The notes below the pieces were generated by a model. It had not been told where the DNA came from. It saw nothing but the letters and a program-made list of their open reading frames with translations, and searched no databases. Below, piece by piece: positions 24,112 to 31,449 of a stretch of DNA of 64,000 nucleotides. Positions within the stretch are counted from its first letter, which is position 1; the number at the start of each line of letters is the position of its first letter. This stretch comes from Mycolicibacterium setense (GTDB lineage Bacteria > Actinomycetota > Actinomycetes > Mycobacteriales > Mycobacteriaceae): assembly GCF_000805385.1 (NCBI RefSeq), contig NZ_JTJW01000006.1, forward strand, positions 1,302,001 to 1,366,000, in the 5' to 3' direction. The position numbers and the translations under genes are program-made.

Positions 24112-24139
24112 GTTTTCCATTCCGGACGGAAGGCCAAAT

Positions 24140-24871
24140 ATGGTGGAGCGTTCATCAGATCTCACGCCGGACGTGGGCGAGAGGGCCACGCCCACCCTTG
24201 TCGTTCCCGAAACGGCAATCGCCTCGCCGGACGGCGACGGAAGCATCGTTCGGGAGCTCACCGCTGTGGAGCAGGTCATGGGTTCCGGTGCGCCACAAAG
24301 GGTCGGCCGATTCCGGTTTCTACTGGACGGCCAACGCTGGGAATGGTCCGATGCCGTGGCGCGGATGCACGGCTATGAACCCGGCACGGTCCAGCCCACC
24401 ACCGAGTTGCTGCTGAAACACAAGCATCCTGAGGACCGTGAGCAGGTGGCTGCGGTGCTGGACCTCGTTTTGCAGGGCCAGCCGTTCAGCAGCCGGCACC
24501 GAATCATCGACACCGCCGGCCACACCCATTTGGTGATCGTGGTGGGTGACCTTCTGCGGGACGACCAGGGCACCGTGACGGGCACCTCGGGCTTCTACAT
24601 CGATGTCACCGAGGCCCAGCAGTCCGACATCACCGAGATGATCTCGGATATCGCCGCGTCGCGGGCGCTCATCGAGCAGGCCAAGGGCGTCCTCATGGCG
24701 GCCTATGGACTGTCGGCTCAGCGGGCATTCGAGATTCTGGTTTGGCGTTCCCAGGAGACGAATACCAAACTGCGTGAGTTCGCAGCCCAGTTCTTGGAGG
24801 CCATCTCCGGCAAGGTTCCGCCCACCGGCCTGACCTACGTCGATCAGGCGCTGCTCACCACCTCTCGCTGA
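24140..24871 (+). CDS. PAS-ANTAR signalling protein
   Basis: The protein has 243 residues. A PAS_3-type sensor domain spans about 50-165 (FLLDGQRWEWSDAVARMHGYEPGTV, LLLKHKHPEDREQVAAVLDLVL, RHRIIDTAGHTHLVIVVGDLL, GTSGFYIDVTEAQQ). An ANTAR RNA-binding domain spans about 175-232 (ISDIAASRALIEQAKGVLMAAYGLSAQRAFEILVWRSQETNTKLREFA). ANTAR proteins usually act as antiterminators by binding paired hexaloop hairpins in target leaders. This architecture is frequent in mycobacteria. ATG 24140 is preceded by GGAAGG. The signal sensed and the target RNAs are unknown. Confidence 0.9.
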   Translation: MVERSSDLTPDVGERATPTLVVPETAIASPDGDGSIVRELTAVEQVMGSGAPQRVGRFRFLLDGQRWEWSDAVARMHGYEPGTVQPTTELLLKHKHPEDREQVAAVLDLVLQGQPFSSRHRIIDTAGHTHLVIVVGDLLRDDQGTVTGTSGFYIDVTEAQQSDITEMISDIAASRALIEQAKGVLMAAYGLSAQRAFEILVWRSQETNTKLREFAAQFLEAISGKVPPTGLTYVDQALLTTSR

Positions 24872-24955
24872 GCCCGGGCGCCGCGCCAAAATGCCCGTCA
24901 CCGGCCTCGCCCACCGCAGCCGCCACGATGGCGCCTCCACGGATACCGGTTGACG

Positions 24956-25717
24956 TCAGTCCGATCCACTATTCGCGGCACGGCCAAGGTGGCGGACGAA
25001 GAATCGAGCCGAACTGTCGCATGCATGTTCGGGTGCCGAGTGCGGCCGGCCCGAATGGGCGTGCAACGTCTTCTCCACCGAGCCGAAGGCATCGAACAAT
25101 GCGACCTCGTACGTGCGGTTGAAATCGCTGTTGTCCCACGGGATCCAATACTCGACCGGGACGCTGATCCGTCGTGCGGACTCGATCAGCGTGTCGTCCA
25201 CGAAAACCCCACCCAAGCTCAGGGCAGCGATCCGGGGTTCGACCGCGGCCAACAGCAGCCCGGTCACGACCCCCAACGACACACCGCCGTACCCGACCGG
25301 CGCATCGGCACAGATTTCTGGGCACTCCTGTAGAACGTCCAGTGTCGCTTGCCATTCCGGTACGGCCCGCTGCGCCAGCGACATGCTGTAATCGATGACG
25401 ATGGGGGCGATCGGCTCCCCCGCCGCGCGGGCCTGATGGATTGCCCCGGCCCACTGTTCATCCTGCCGGCTGCGCGGCCGGTCGCCATGCCCTGGAGCAT
25501 CGATGGCAGCGACGGTGAACCCGTGGCCGGTAACGCTGTGAAGAGCGTTGGCCACCAGCCCCGGAGACTGCTTGTGCATGCCGCCGGAGTGCCCCAACAG
25601 CAGCAGCGGGCCGCCTACCGATCTGGATGCGGGCGACCACAGGACGCCGGTGACCTCGCCCACGACGAAATTGCGTTCGATGACACCGTCCGACGATGTC
25701 GCAGAAGTGAAATGCAT
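24956..25717 (-). CDS. alpha/beta hydrolase (dienelactone hydrolase-like)
   Basis: The 253-residue cytoplasmic hydrolase contains LLLLGHSGGMHKQSPG (oxyanion-side loop), TVAAIDAPGHGDRPR, and the nucleophile elbow VGYGGVSLGVVTGLL (Ser near 146). The catalytic Asp/His are probably in the PWDNSDFNR and LHAHSGRPH segments. It resembles the DLH/BAAT-like family with no known substrate. A strong minus-strand ribosome-binding site and a 17-codon frame lie 53 bases upstream at 25770-25823. The C-terminal 30 residues look unusual (HSAPEHACDSSARFFVRHLG). Confidence 0.8.
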   Translation of the reverse strand: MHFTSATSSDGVIERNFVVGEVTGVLWSPASRSVGGPLLLLGHSGGMHKQSPGLVANALHSVTGHGFTVAAIDAPGHGDRPRSRQDEQWAGAIHQARAAGEPIAPIVIDYSMSLAQRAVPEWQATLDVLQECPEICADAPVGYGGVSLGVVTGLLLAAVEPRIAALSLGGVFVDDTLIESARRISVPVEYWIPWDNSDFNRTYEVALFDAFGSVEKTLHAHSGRPHSAPEHACDSSARFFVRHLGRAANSGSD

Positions 25718-25769
25718 GGTGTTGCCTTTCGGGATTGCCTGATTCAGGCGCTCCCGGCGACACCGAATG

Positions 25770-25823
25770 TCAACGCCCGACCGTGAGCACGAGTGGGAGC
25801 ACCCACATGATTCCTGCGGTCAT
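25770..25823 (-). CDS. putative 17-residue leader or membrane micropeptide
   Basis: ATG at 25823 opens a short frame encoding MTAGIMWVLPLVLTVGR and a TGA stop. It is preceded, after a 5-base spacer, by AGGAGGTGA (25829-25837), a nearly complete anti-16S match and one of the strongest such signals in the window. The peptide is hydrophobic and could insert in the membrane or act as a leader for the alpha/beta hydrolase gene 53 bases downstream. The rest of the 480-base gap 25718-26197 holds nothing else that I can support. Confidence 0.45.
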   Translation of the reverse strand: MTAGIMWVLPLVLTVGR

Positions 25824-26197
25824 GGGTCTCACCTCCTCGCGTAATGCCACGGTCTCGCGGACGCTATCAAGCCACCGCGGATCCCGTCCAACGAATTTCC
25901 GGGGGCGCCTGGCTCGTCATCTGAACCCGGAGTCGTCAAGTCGTCTCCCTGAGTCAAGATCTCCGACATACTGGCTCTGACAGCAGACCGTTCTGCGTAT
26001 CGATCGGGACTGTGATCGCGGCGCAAGGGCGCACATCGCCCGATTTTGGTCCGCATCTGCGCGGCAGCGCTGCCCCCCGGTCGCCATCCGGCGTCGGACA
26101 CCTCACCTCTCCCCAACTGCATCGCTATATCCACAGCTGCTGCCATCACGTTCAGCCGCTACCCGCCACAGCACCCAGAAGAACGGAGCCAAAACCC

Positions 26198-26701
26198 ATG
26201 AATACCAGCCGGATCACCAATGGTAATGAGCGAGAGGTCATCGAGAACATGCTCGACCACAACCGTCAGGCGCTCATCGAGACCGCGCGTGGCCTGTCCG
26301 AGGCAGACGCCCGCCGTCGGCTCGTCACATCGCTGACGACGCCGATTTCGCTCCTCAAACATGCAGCTGCCGCGGAAAGGATTTGGTTCCAACGGTTCTG
26401 GGCCGGCCTCGACGATTCTGAGTGCGACGGATACTCCAACCGCGACGAGGGCACCTTCTCTGTCTCAGACGACGAGTCGCTAACGGACGTCATCACCGAG
26501 TTCGAGGCCGCAAGCCGGCGGTCGCGAGCCATCGCGTCGAGGTTCGACCTCGACGACACCAAGGACAATCCTCGCGAAGGCACGGTCAGCATGCGATGGA
26601 CCCTGCTCGCGATGATCGAAGAGTTCGCCAGACATGCGGGTCATGGGGACATCCTTCGAGAGCAGATTGATGCCTGCAACCGGGCGCATGAAACTCCTTG
26701 A
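26198..26701 (+). CDS. DinB-family protein (DUF664-like)
   Basis: The 167-residue four-helix bundle contains NMLDHNRQALIETARGLSEADARRR, TPISLLKHAAAAERIWFQRFW (first metal His), and a C-terminal TVSMRWTLLAMIEEFARHAGHGDILREQI with a His pair, the pattern of DinB_2/DUF664 proteins. The three His positions typical of the metal site are present. Such proteins in actinobacteria may be thiol-dependent transferases using mycothiol; the exact reaction is unknown. ATG 26198 is chosen because family-like sequence begins there. It precedes an NTF2-like gene by 33 bases. Confidence 0.85.
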   Translation: MNTSRITNGNEREVIENMLDHNRQALIETARGLSEADARRRLVTSLTTPISLLKHAAAAERIWFQRFWAGLDDSECDGYSNRDEGTFSVSDDESLTDVITEFEAASRRSRAIASRFDLDDTKDNPREGTVSMRWTLLAMIEEFARHAGHGDILREQIDACNRAHETP

Positions 26702-26734
26702 GCTCAAGTGCAGTTGAGATATTACGGTTGAGCG

Positions 26735-27154
26735 ATGACGACCCAACGCCCCAAACTCAATGACCCGACCCTCGACGGCTCGCATGCGGTGCGTGATCTG
26801 ATCGACCAACTTCAGCGGGGCGGCGACGCGGGCGAAGCCGACATCTACGACAGCATGTTCGCCGATGACATTCTTTGGGGCACTCCGAAAGGCATGGTGC
26901 TCCAGGGATATTCGAACCTCAACCCGATTCACCGTCGGATGATGGACGGTCCTCCGGTTGTTCCACCGTCACGCTTTGAGCTCGCGCAGGCCGTCTGTCC
27001 CGCGCCCGGGGTGACCGTTGCGCAGATTCGCCGCAGCGCGATCGACGGCGGTTTCAGCGAAATGGCGATGTATGTCCTGGTACGGAACGGCGAGAAATGG
27101 TGGGTCGCCGCGGCGCAGAACACACCGGTCGTCGATGCCTTGCCATCCACGTGA
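26735..27154 (+). CDS. SnoaL/NTF2-like (SgcJ/EcaC-type) protein
   Basis: The 139-residue cone-fold protein contains VRDLIDQLQRGGDAGEADIYDSMFADDILWGTPKG (helix then first strand), NPIHRRMMDG, and the paired strands MYVLVRNGEKWWVAAAQNTPV. These match the SgcJ/EcaC branch of NTF2-like proteins, which have small hydrophobic pockets and varied or no catalytic roles. It is on the same strand just after the DinB-like gene and may be co-transcribed. The ligand is unknown. Confidence 0.78.
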   Translation: MTTQRPKLNDPTLDGSHAVRDLIDQLQRGGDAGEADIYDSMFADDILWGTPKGMVLQGYSNLNPIHRRMMDGPPVVPPSRFELAQAVCPAPGVTVAQIRRSAIDGGFSEMAMYVLVRNGEKWWVAAAQNTPVVDALPST

Positions 27155-27434
27155 GAGGACCCCTCCGACCACCGCATGGCGGGGATCGTGGGACGTTCGG
27201 TAACTACCGTTGCCTGGGCGGGCGCACCGCAACGTTGAGCACGTCAGCAGGGTCATCGAATGCACATCGGTTTTTGACCTCCCCGTCAAACATTGACCGG
27301 GTGTTCGAACTTTCCGCCAGCGAAGCTCCGGTTTTCATCCGCGGCACCCGCGGAACTGCAAGCATGGGCGATACCGGATCGGCGATGGCAAACGTCAGGC
27401 CGACTCGCGCAGGCCCCAGGTAAAGGAGCGGCAG

Positions 27435-27776
27435 ATGAGTTGGATGATGACTTCTGAGGTACGAAGCGCGCTGACCAGAGCAGCCGTGGCGGCAATTGCT
27501 GGACTATCCGTGTTGAGCGCGGTGCTTCCAGCGAACATCGCGGCCGTTGCTTCGGCGCCACCCGGCATGCCTGCGGTTTTTGAACCCAACAGCCCGGATG
27601 ATCCGGCGTGCGCGACAGAGGGGTGGAATCCGTCCTGCTTCGGTGGCATGTACGACCAGGTGCCCGACGACGGCATACCCGGAGACGACGCGGCCGGAGG
27701 CGGGATTCCGGCACCGGCAATGGTGCCCAATGTCGACGGGTCGATGAGCCCGCCCGGTACACCTGGCGCCATCTAG
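27435..27776 (+). CDS. small exported Pro/Gly/Asp-rich protein
   Basis: The 113-residue protein has an N-terminal signal peptide (RSALTRAAVAAIAGLSVLSAVLPANIAAVASA) and a mature part of about 70 residues with two cysteines (DPACATEGWNPSCFGG), ending in a Pro/Gly-rich tail. ATG 27435 follows AAAGGAGCGGCAG. Similar short secreted proteins without recognised domains are common in mycobacteria. I do not recognise a family. It lies between the NTF2-like gene and the ArsR-CDF pair. Confidence 0.65.
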   Translation: MSWMMTSEVRSALTRAAVAAIAGLSVLSAVLPANIAAVASAPPGMPAVFEPNSPDDPACATEGWNPSCFGGMYDQVPDDGIPGDDAAGGGIPAPAMVPNVDGSMSPPGTPGAI

Positions 27777-27905
27777 GCGTCATCGCGACAACGCCGAAGG
27801 CCGGCCCACGTCGCGCGGGACAGGTGCTCGACCGTGTGCACCGAATGCGAGACGCGCGATTGTTCAGCCTTTTGTGAATACAGAAACAGATGTACCGTAG
27901 CTGGC

Positions 27906-28235
27906 GTGGAGACGCTTACGCAGGTGGCGGTGTTGGCTCGATTCGGTCATGCCCTGTCGGATCAAACGCGGTCCAAGATCCTGATCGCCCTCAAAGATTC
28001 TCCGGGTTACCCGGCCGACCTGGCGGAGGCGGCGGGGGTATCCCGGCAGAGTATGTCCAACCACCTTGCCTGCCTTCGTGGTTGCGGCCTGGTCGTGGCA
28101 GTTCCAGAAGGCCGGCGCACCCGCTACGAGCTCGCGGACGCCAAGCTCGCCCATGCCCTGAACGATCTGTTGCATGTGGTGCTCGCCGCCGAATCGAAGC
28201 ACTGCCCGAACGCCGCGTCCGCCGAGTGCTGCTGA
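27906..28235 (+). CDS. ArsR/SmtB metal-sensing regulator
   Basis: The 109-residue protein has the winged helix ARFGHALSDQTRSKILIALKDSPGYPADLAEAAGVSRQSMSNHLACLRGCGLVV. CLRGC within the recognition-helix region matches the alpha-4 cysteine pair of CmtR-type sensors, and the C-terminus carries KHCPNAASAECC, a further Cys cluster. Such sensors bind Cd/Pb and derepress an efflux gene. GTG 27906 is chosen because typical sequence begins there. The stop overlaps the ATG of the CDF gene by one base (TGATG), so the two are coupled. Confidence 0.88.
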   Translation: METLTQVAVLARFGHALSDQTRSKILIALKDSPGYPADLAEAAGVSRQSMSNHLACLRGCGLVVAVPEGRRTRYELADAKLAHALNDLLHVVLAAESKHCPNAASAECC

Positions 28236-28927
28236 TGGCCGCCGAGGTCGGTCACCCCACCGCTTCCCCGGCCCCGGCGCGGCGGGCGTTGCTGCACAAG
28301 CGAATCCGATGGTTCGTGGCCGCCACCATCACCTATAACGTGATCGAGGCGATCATCGCGATCGGCGAAGGCGCAAGGGTGTCCTCGACCGCGTTGATCG
28401 GCTTCGGGCTCGACTCGGTAATCGAGGTGTCCTCGGCTGCCGCGGTCGCTTGGCAGTTCTCAGGTAAGGACCCGGAGGCTCGCGAGAAGGTCGCCTTGCG
28501 CATCATCGCGATGTCCTTCTTCGCACTGGCCGGATACGTGACGGTCGAATCAATCCGCTCGCTCACCGGCGCGGCTGAAGTACGGCACTCAACAATCGGT
28601 ATCGCGCTGACCGCTGCCAGCCTGGTCGTCATGCCGCTGCTGTCCTGGGCTCAACGCCGCGCGGGCCGTGAGCTCGGCTCGCGTTCGGCGGTGGCCGACT
28701 CCAAACAGACACTGCTCTGCACCTACTTGTCCGGCGTGGTACTTCTCGGCCTGGTGCTCAACAGCCTGATCGGCTGGAGCTGGGCCGACCCGATCGCAGC
28801 GCTCATCATCGCCGGTGTCGCCGTCAACGAAGGACGCCAAGCCTGGCGCGGGCAAACCTGTTGCGCGACCACCGTTTCCGACAGCATCACCGAAGACGTC
28901 AGCCCACACACCTGCTGCGACGACTGA
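28235..28927 (+). CDS. CDF-like cation efflux protein with Cys-rich tail
   Basis: The 230-residue protein has about six membrane segments. FGLDSVIEVSSA in helix 2 and a second acidic site in helix 5 (WADPIAALIIAGVAVNEG) correspond to the cation diffusion facilitator metal site. The long cytoplasmic domain of classic CDFs is missing; instead the C-terminus has two Cys-Cys pairs (GQTCCATT and HTCCDD). It is coupled to a CmtR-like ArsR sensor, so it probably exports a soft metal such as Cd, Pb or Zn. It abuts the convergent HtrA gene with no gap. Confidence 0.85.
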   Translation: MAAEVGHPTASPAPARRALLHKRIRWFVAATITYNVIEAIIAIGEGARVSSTALIGFGLDSVIEVSSAAAVAWQFSGKDPEAREKVALRIIAMSFFALAGYVTVESIRSLTGAAEVRHSTIGIALTAASLVVMPLLSWAQRRAGRELGSRSAVADSKQTLLCTYLSGVVLLGLVLNSLIGWSWADPIAALIIAGVAVNEGRQAWRGQTCCATTVSDSITEDVSPHTCCDD

Positions 28928-30412
28928 TTACGCCTGCACCTGCCCCAGAGTGACGTCCACGGTCCGCGACGTTCCGGACGCATCCTCAAAGGTCAGCGTC
29001 ACGGTGTCCCCCGGCGCCTTGGAGCGCACGGCTGCGACGAGGGCGTCGGGCCCGTCGATCACGCGATTGTCGACCTTGGTGATCACGGCCCCTTCCGGCA
29101 AGCCGGCGGCTGCTGCCGGTCCGCCGGCGACGACTCCGGCGACAGCGGCGCCCTGTGCATCATTGCCGGAGAGCTGCACACCCAGTGATGCGTGCTGCAC
29201 GGTTCCGGTCGAAACAAGCTCGTCGGCAATACGTTTGGCTTGATCCACCGGGATGGCGAAACCCAGCCCGATGGACCCGGCCGGAGCGCCAGCCTGCGAA
29301 CCCTGGCCCTCACCCAGGGATGCGATCGCCGAATTCACTCCGATGAGATCGCCGTTCATGTCGACCAACGCACCTCCGGAATTGCCCGGGTTGATCGCCG
29401 CATCAGTCTGAATGGCACTCATCACCGAATGCTGGCCGGTCTGCCCGTCGCCGGTCGCCACCGGGCGGTCCAGCGCGCTGATGATGCCGGTGGTCACCGT
29501 CCCCTGAAGGCCCAGAGGGGATCCGACCGCGACCACATTCTGACCAACCTTCAGGTCTTTCGAGGAACCGATCGTGATCGGGGTGAGCCCGGAGATGTTC
29601 TGCGCCTTCACCACCGCTATGTCGTCGTCAGGGTCGGTGCCGACCACGGTGAACGGCGCCGTGCGTCCATCCGACATCGTGACGGTCGCCTGCATCGCGC
29701 CGCCGCTGCGACCGGAACCATCGGCCGAAGGTCCGTTGGGCGAGTACTGGTTGCCGTCGGGGAACTGTCCGCCTGGGAACTGTCCACCGGGAAACAGGCC
29801 GCGCGGAAATCCGGGGAATTGGCCCTCAGGTGACGCCTCGGCGGCCATCGGACCTTGATCACCGGCACCTCGGGCCGCCGAGGCCACGACGTGGTTGTTG
29901 GTCAGGATCAGGCCGTCTTCACTCAGAACGATGCCGGAGCCCTCCTCCCGCCCTTGCGCGGTCTCGACCTGCAATTTCACCACGCTGGGCAGCACCTTGG
30001 CGGAGACCTGTTCGACAGATCCGGCCGGTGCAGAACTCTTCGGCTGGGCCGGAGCGGCTCCCGCGGCCGGCGACGGTTTGCCGATGCGGTCAGCGGCGGG
30101 CGCCTGTGCGACCGGCGTCGGGCTCGCGGCGTGATCCACCACGGCAACCGCGGCCACCGCGCCGGTAGCCATCGCGACGGCGGCGGTGCCGGCGACGAGC
30201 ACGCCGACGCGGGACTTCTTCTTCGGCTGTGAACTCTCGTGCGCCACAGGCGCGTCGAACTTCTGGGTCGTCTCGGGATGCACCCCATAAGGCGGGTACG
30301 GCTGCTGATAGCCCTTGCGGCTCCATGGGCTCGGATCCTGTTGATCCGCCGTCCGTTTCGCTTCCCAGCCACGGTTGCTATTTTGCGACGACATCCCCGA
30401 CCACTGATTCAT
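28928..30412 (-). CDS. HtrA/DegP-type membrane serine protease (PepD-like)
   Basis: The protein has 494 residues in this order: a cytoplasmic Pro/Gln-rich tail (1-65), one membrane segment (68-92), a linker, a trypsin-like domain (about 135-370) and a PDZ domain (about 400-490). The catalytic triad is His174 (LTNNHVVAS), Asp264 (DPDDDIAVVKA) and Ser345 (INPGNSGGAL). A loop of about 60 residues after the His carries FPGG-type repeats (residues 198-221), longer than in typical HtrA. It should degrade or refold damaged envelope proteins outside the membrane. It is not next to mprAB, unlike M. tuberculosis pepD. Confidence 0.92.
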   Translation of the reverse strand: MNQWSGMSSQNSNRGWEAKRTADQQDPSPWSRKGYQQPYPPYGVHPETTQKFDAPVAHESSQPKKKSRVGVLVAGTAAVAMATGAVAAVAVVDHAASPTPVAQAPAADRIGKPSPAAGAAPAQPKSSAPAGSVEQVSAKVLPSVVKLQVETAQGREEGSGIVLSEDGLILTNNHVVASAARGAGDQGPMAAEASPEGQFPGFPRGLFPGGQFPGGQFPDGNQYSPNGPSADGSGRSGGAMQATVTMSDGRTAPFTVVGTDPDDDIAVVKAQNISGLTPITIGSSKDLKVGQNVVAVGSPLGLQGTVTTGIISALDRPVATGDGQTGQHSVMSAIQTDAAINPGNSGGALVDMNGDLIGVNSAIASLGEGQGSQAGAPAGSIGLGFAIPVDQAKRIADELVSTGTVQHASLGVQLSGNDAQGAAVAGVVAGGPAAAAGLPEGAVITKVDNRVIDGPDALVAAVRSKAPGDTVTLTFEDASGTSRTVDVTLGQVQA

Positions 30413-30650
30413 CTGTTTGCTTCTTCCCTTGCGACACCGACATTTATGCGCCGTGCCGGCGCCTACGTAGATGTTGCAGTTCCGCACTGAGGGTTTGCTG
30501 AGAGTAGGTTCGGTGCGGCCCAAGACTTTCCCGGCCGCACGTGGGGGCGGTCACACGGACACAGAAGCGAACGCCGAGCGAAAGGGCAACGGAGCCAAGA
30601 CCCTACCCAGCCGAGCAGTCGGCGGCTCACCGCCACCGGGGAATGTGTTA

Positions 30651-31061
30651 TCAGGACAGCGGATTGAGCACCACGGTGCACAGACGCGGGAGATGCCCGA
30701 TCGGAATCCACGCCACCATCTGGCGGCAGGTCCCGGTGGCCATGCCGATCGGCCCGCCGCAGACGGGCCACGCACCAAGCCCTTGGGTTTGCAACACGTT
30801 GCGGGCCACGCGAATCTGTTCCTCTCGACTGGCCGCAGCGGGTGATCCCATACCGCCATGGGAAGCCCACGTGGCCGGCGTGAACTGGAGCCCACCGTAG
30901 AAGCCGTTGCCGGTGTCGGCAGACCAATTGCCGCCAGATTCGCATTGCGCCATCGCGTCCCAGTTCGGTTCTGCACCGGCGTGCGGGACTGTCAGGACGG
31001 TCTGAGCCAGAGCGATCGCACCGATGAACCCGAAGACGGTGACGACCTTGCGCACGCGCAT
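30651..31061 (-). CDS. resuscitation-promoting factor (Rpf) with extra C-terminal tail
   Basis: The 136-residue protein has a signal peptide (VVTVFGFIGAIALAQTVLTVPHAGA, cleavage after residue 30) and the Rpf lysozyme-like domain from 31 to about 105. WDAMAQCESGGNWSADTGNGFYGGLQF carries the catalytic Glu41; the domain ends in LGAWPVC. Cys40 and the later Cys form the usual disulfide. About 30 residues (GGPIGMATGTCRQMVAWIPIG and on) follow where short Rpfs normally stop. It cleaves peptidoglycan during regrowth from dormancy. It lies downstream of an AT-richer leader. Confidence 0.92.
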   Translation of the reverse strand: MRVRKVVTVFGFIGAIALAQTVLTVPHAGAEPNWDAMAQCESGGNWSADTGNGFYGGLQFTPATWASHGGMGSPAAASREEQIRVARNVLQTQGLGAWPVCGGPIGMATGTCRQMVAWIPIGHLPRLCTVVLNPLS

Positions 31062-31449
31062 GTCGATCCCTTCGTGGCGGCGTGCATGCCGGTAATTGCG
31101 GGCGAAAAGACTGATTTGCAGCCCATCGTGATACAGAGTTTACCCATGGGGTGAAAGTAAAATAGCCGTGCTAGAGAGTCTAATTATCTTCTTTGAGTTT
31201 ATTTAATAGTTATGCGGCTGATGGGGCTGATGAGCATGGCCGGGGTCGGAACCGGACGCAGTAAAACTGCAGTTCAGCGACCTACAGCACGGAGAGGCTC
31301 AGGCCGGCGGCAGGCCTGCGAGGGTTTCTAAATTTCAAGGCAACCGCTGTGACAATTGCTCACTATCGTGAATTCAGGTTCTAAAGCGGTAGCAGTGAAA
31401 AGAATGAATTCTGATGTAATTGTGACAGTTGAGAAAGATGTGGTTGTTG
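31062..31449 (-). promoter_or_regulatory. AT-rich upstream region of the rpf gene
   Basis: This 388-base gap between the LysM-esterase stop and the Rpf start is clearly richer in A/T (especially 31140-31440) than the rest of the window. It holds no supported gene. A GTGA-N7-TCAC element on the minus strand (near 31353-31367) resembles a CRP site but has one base too many. It should contain the rpf promoter and a long 5' leader. Confidence 0.4.
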
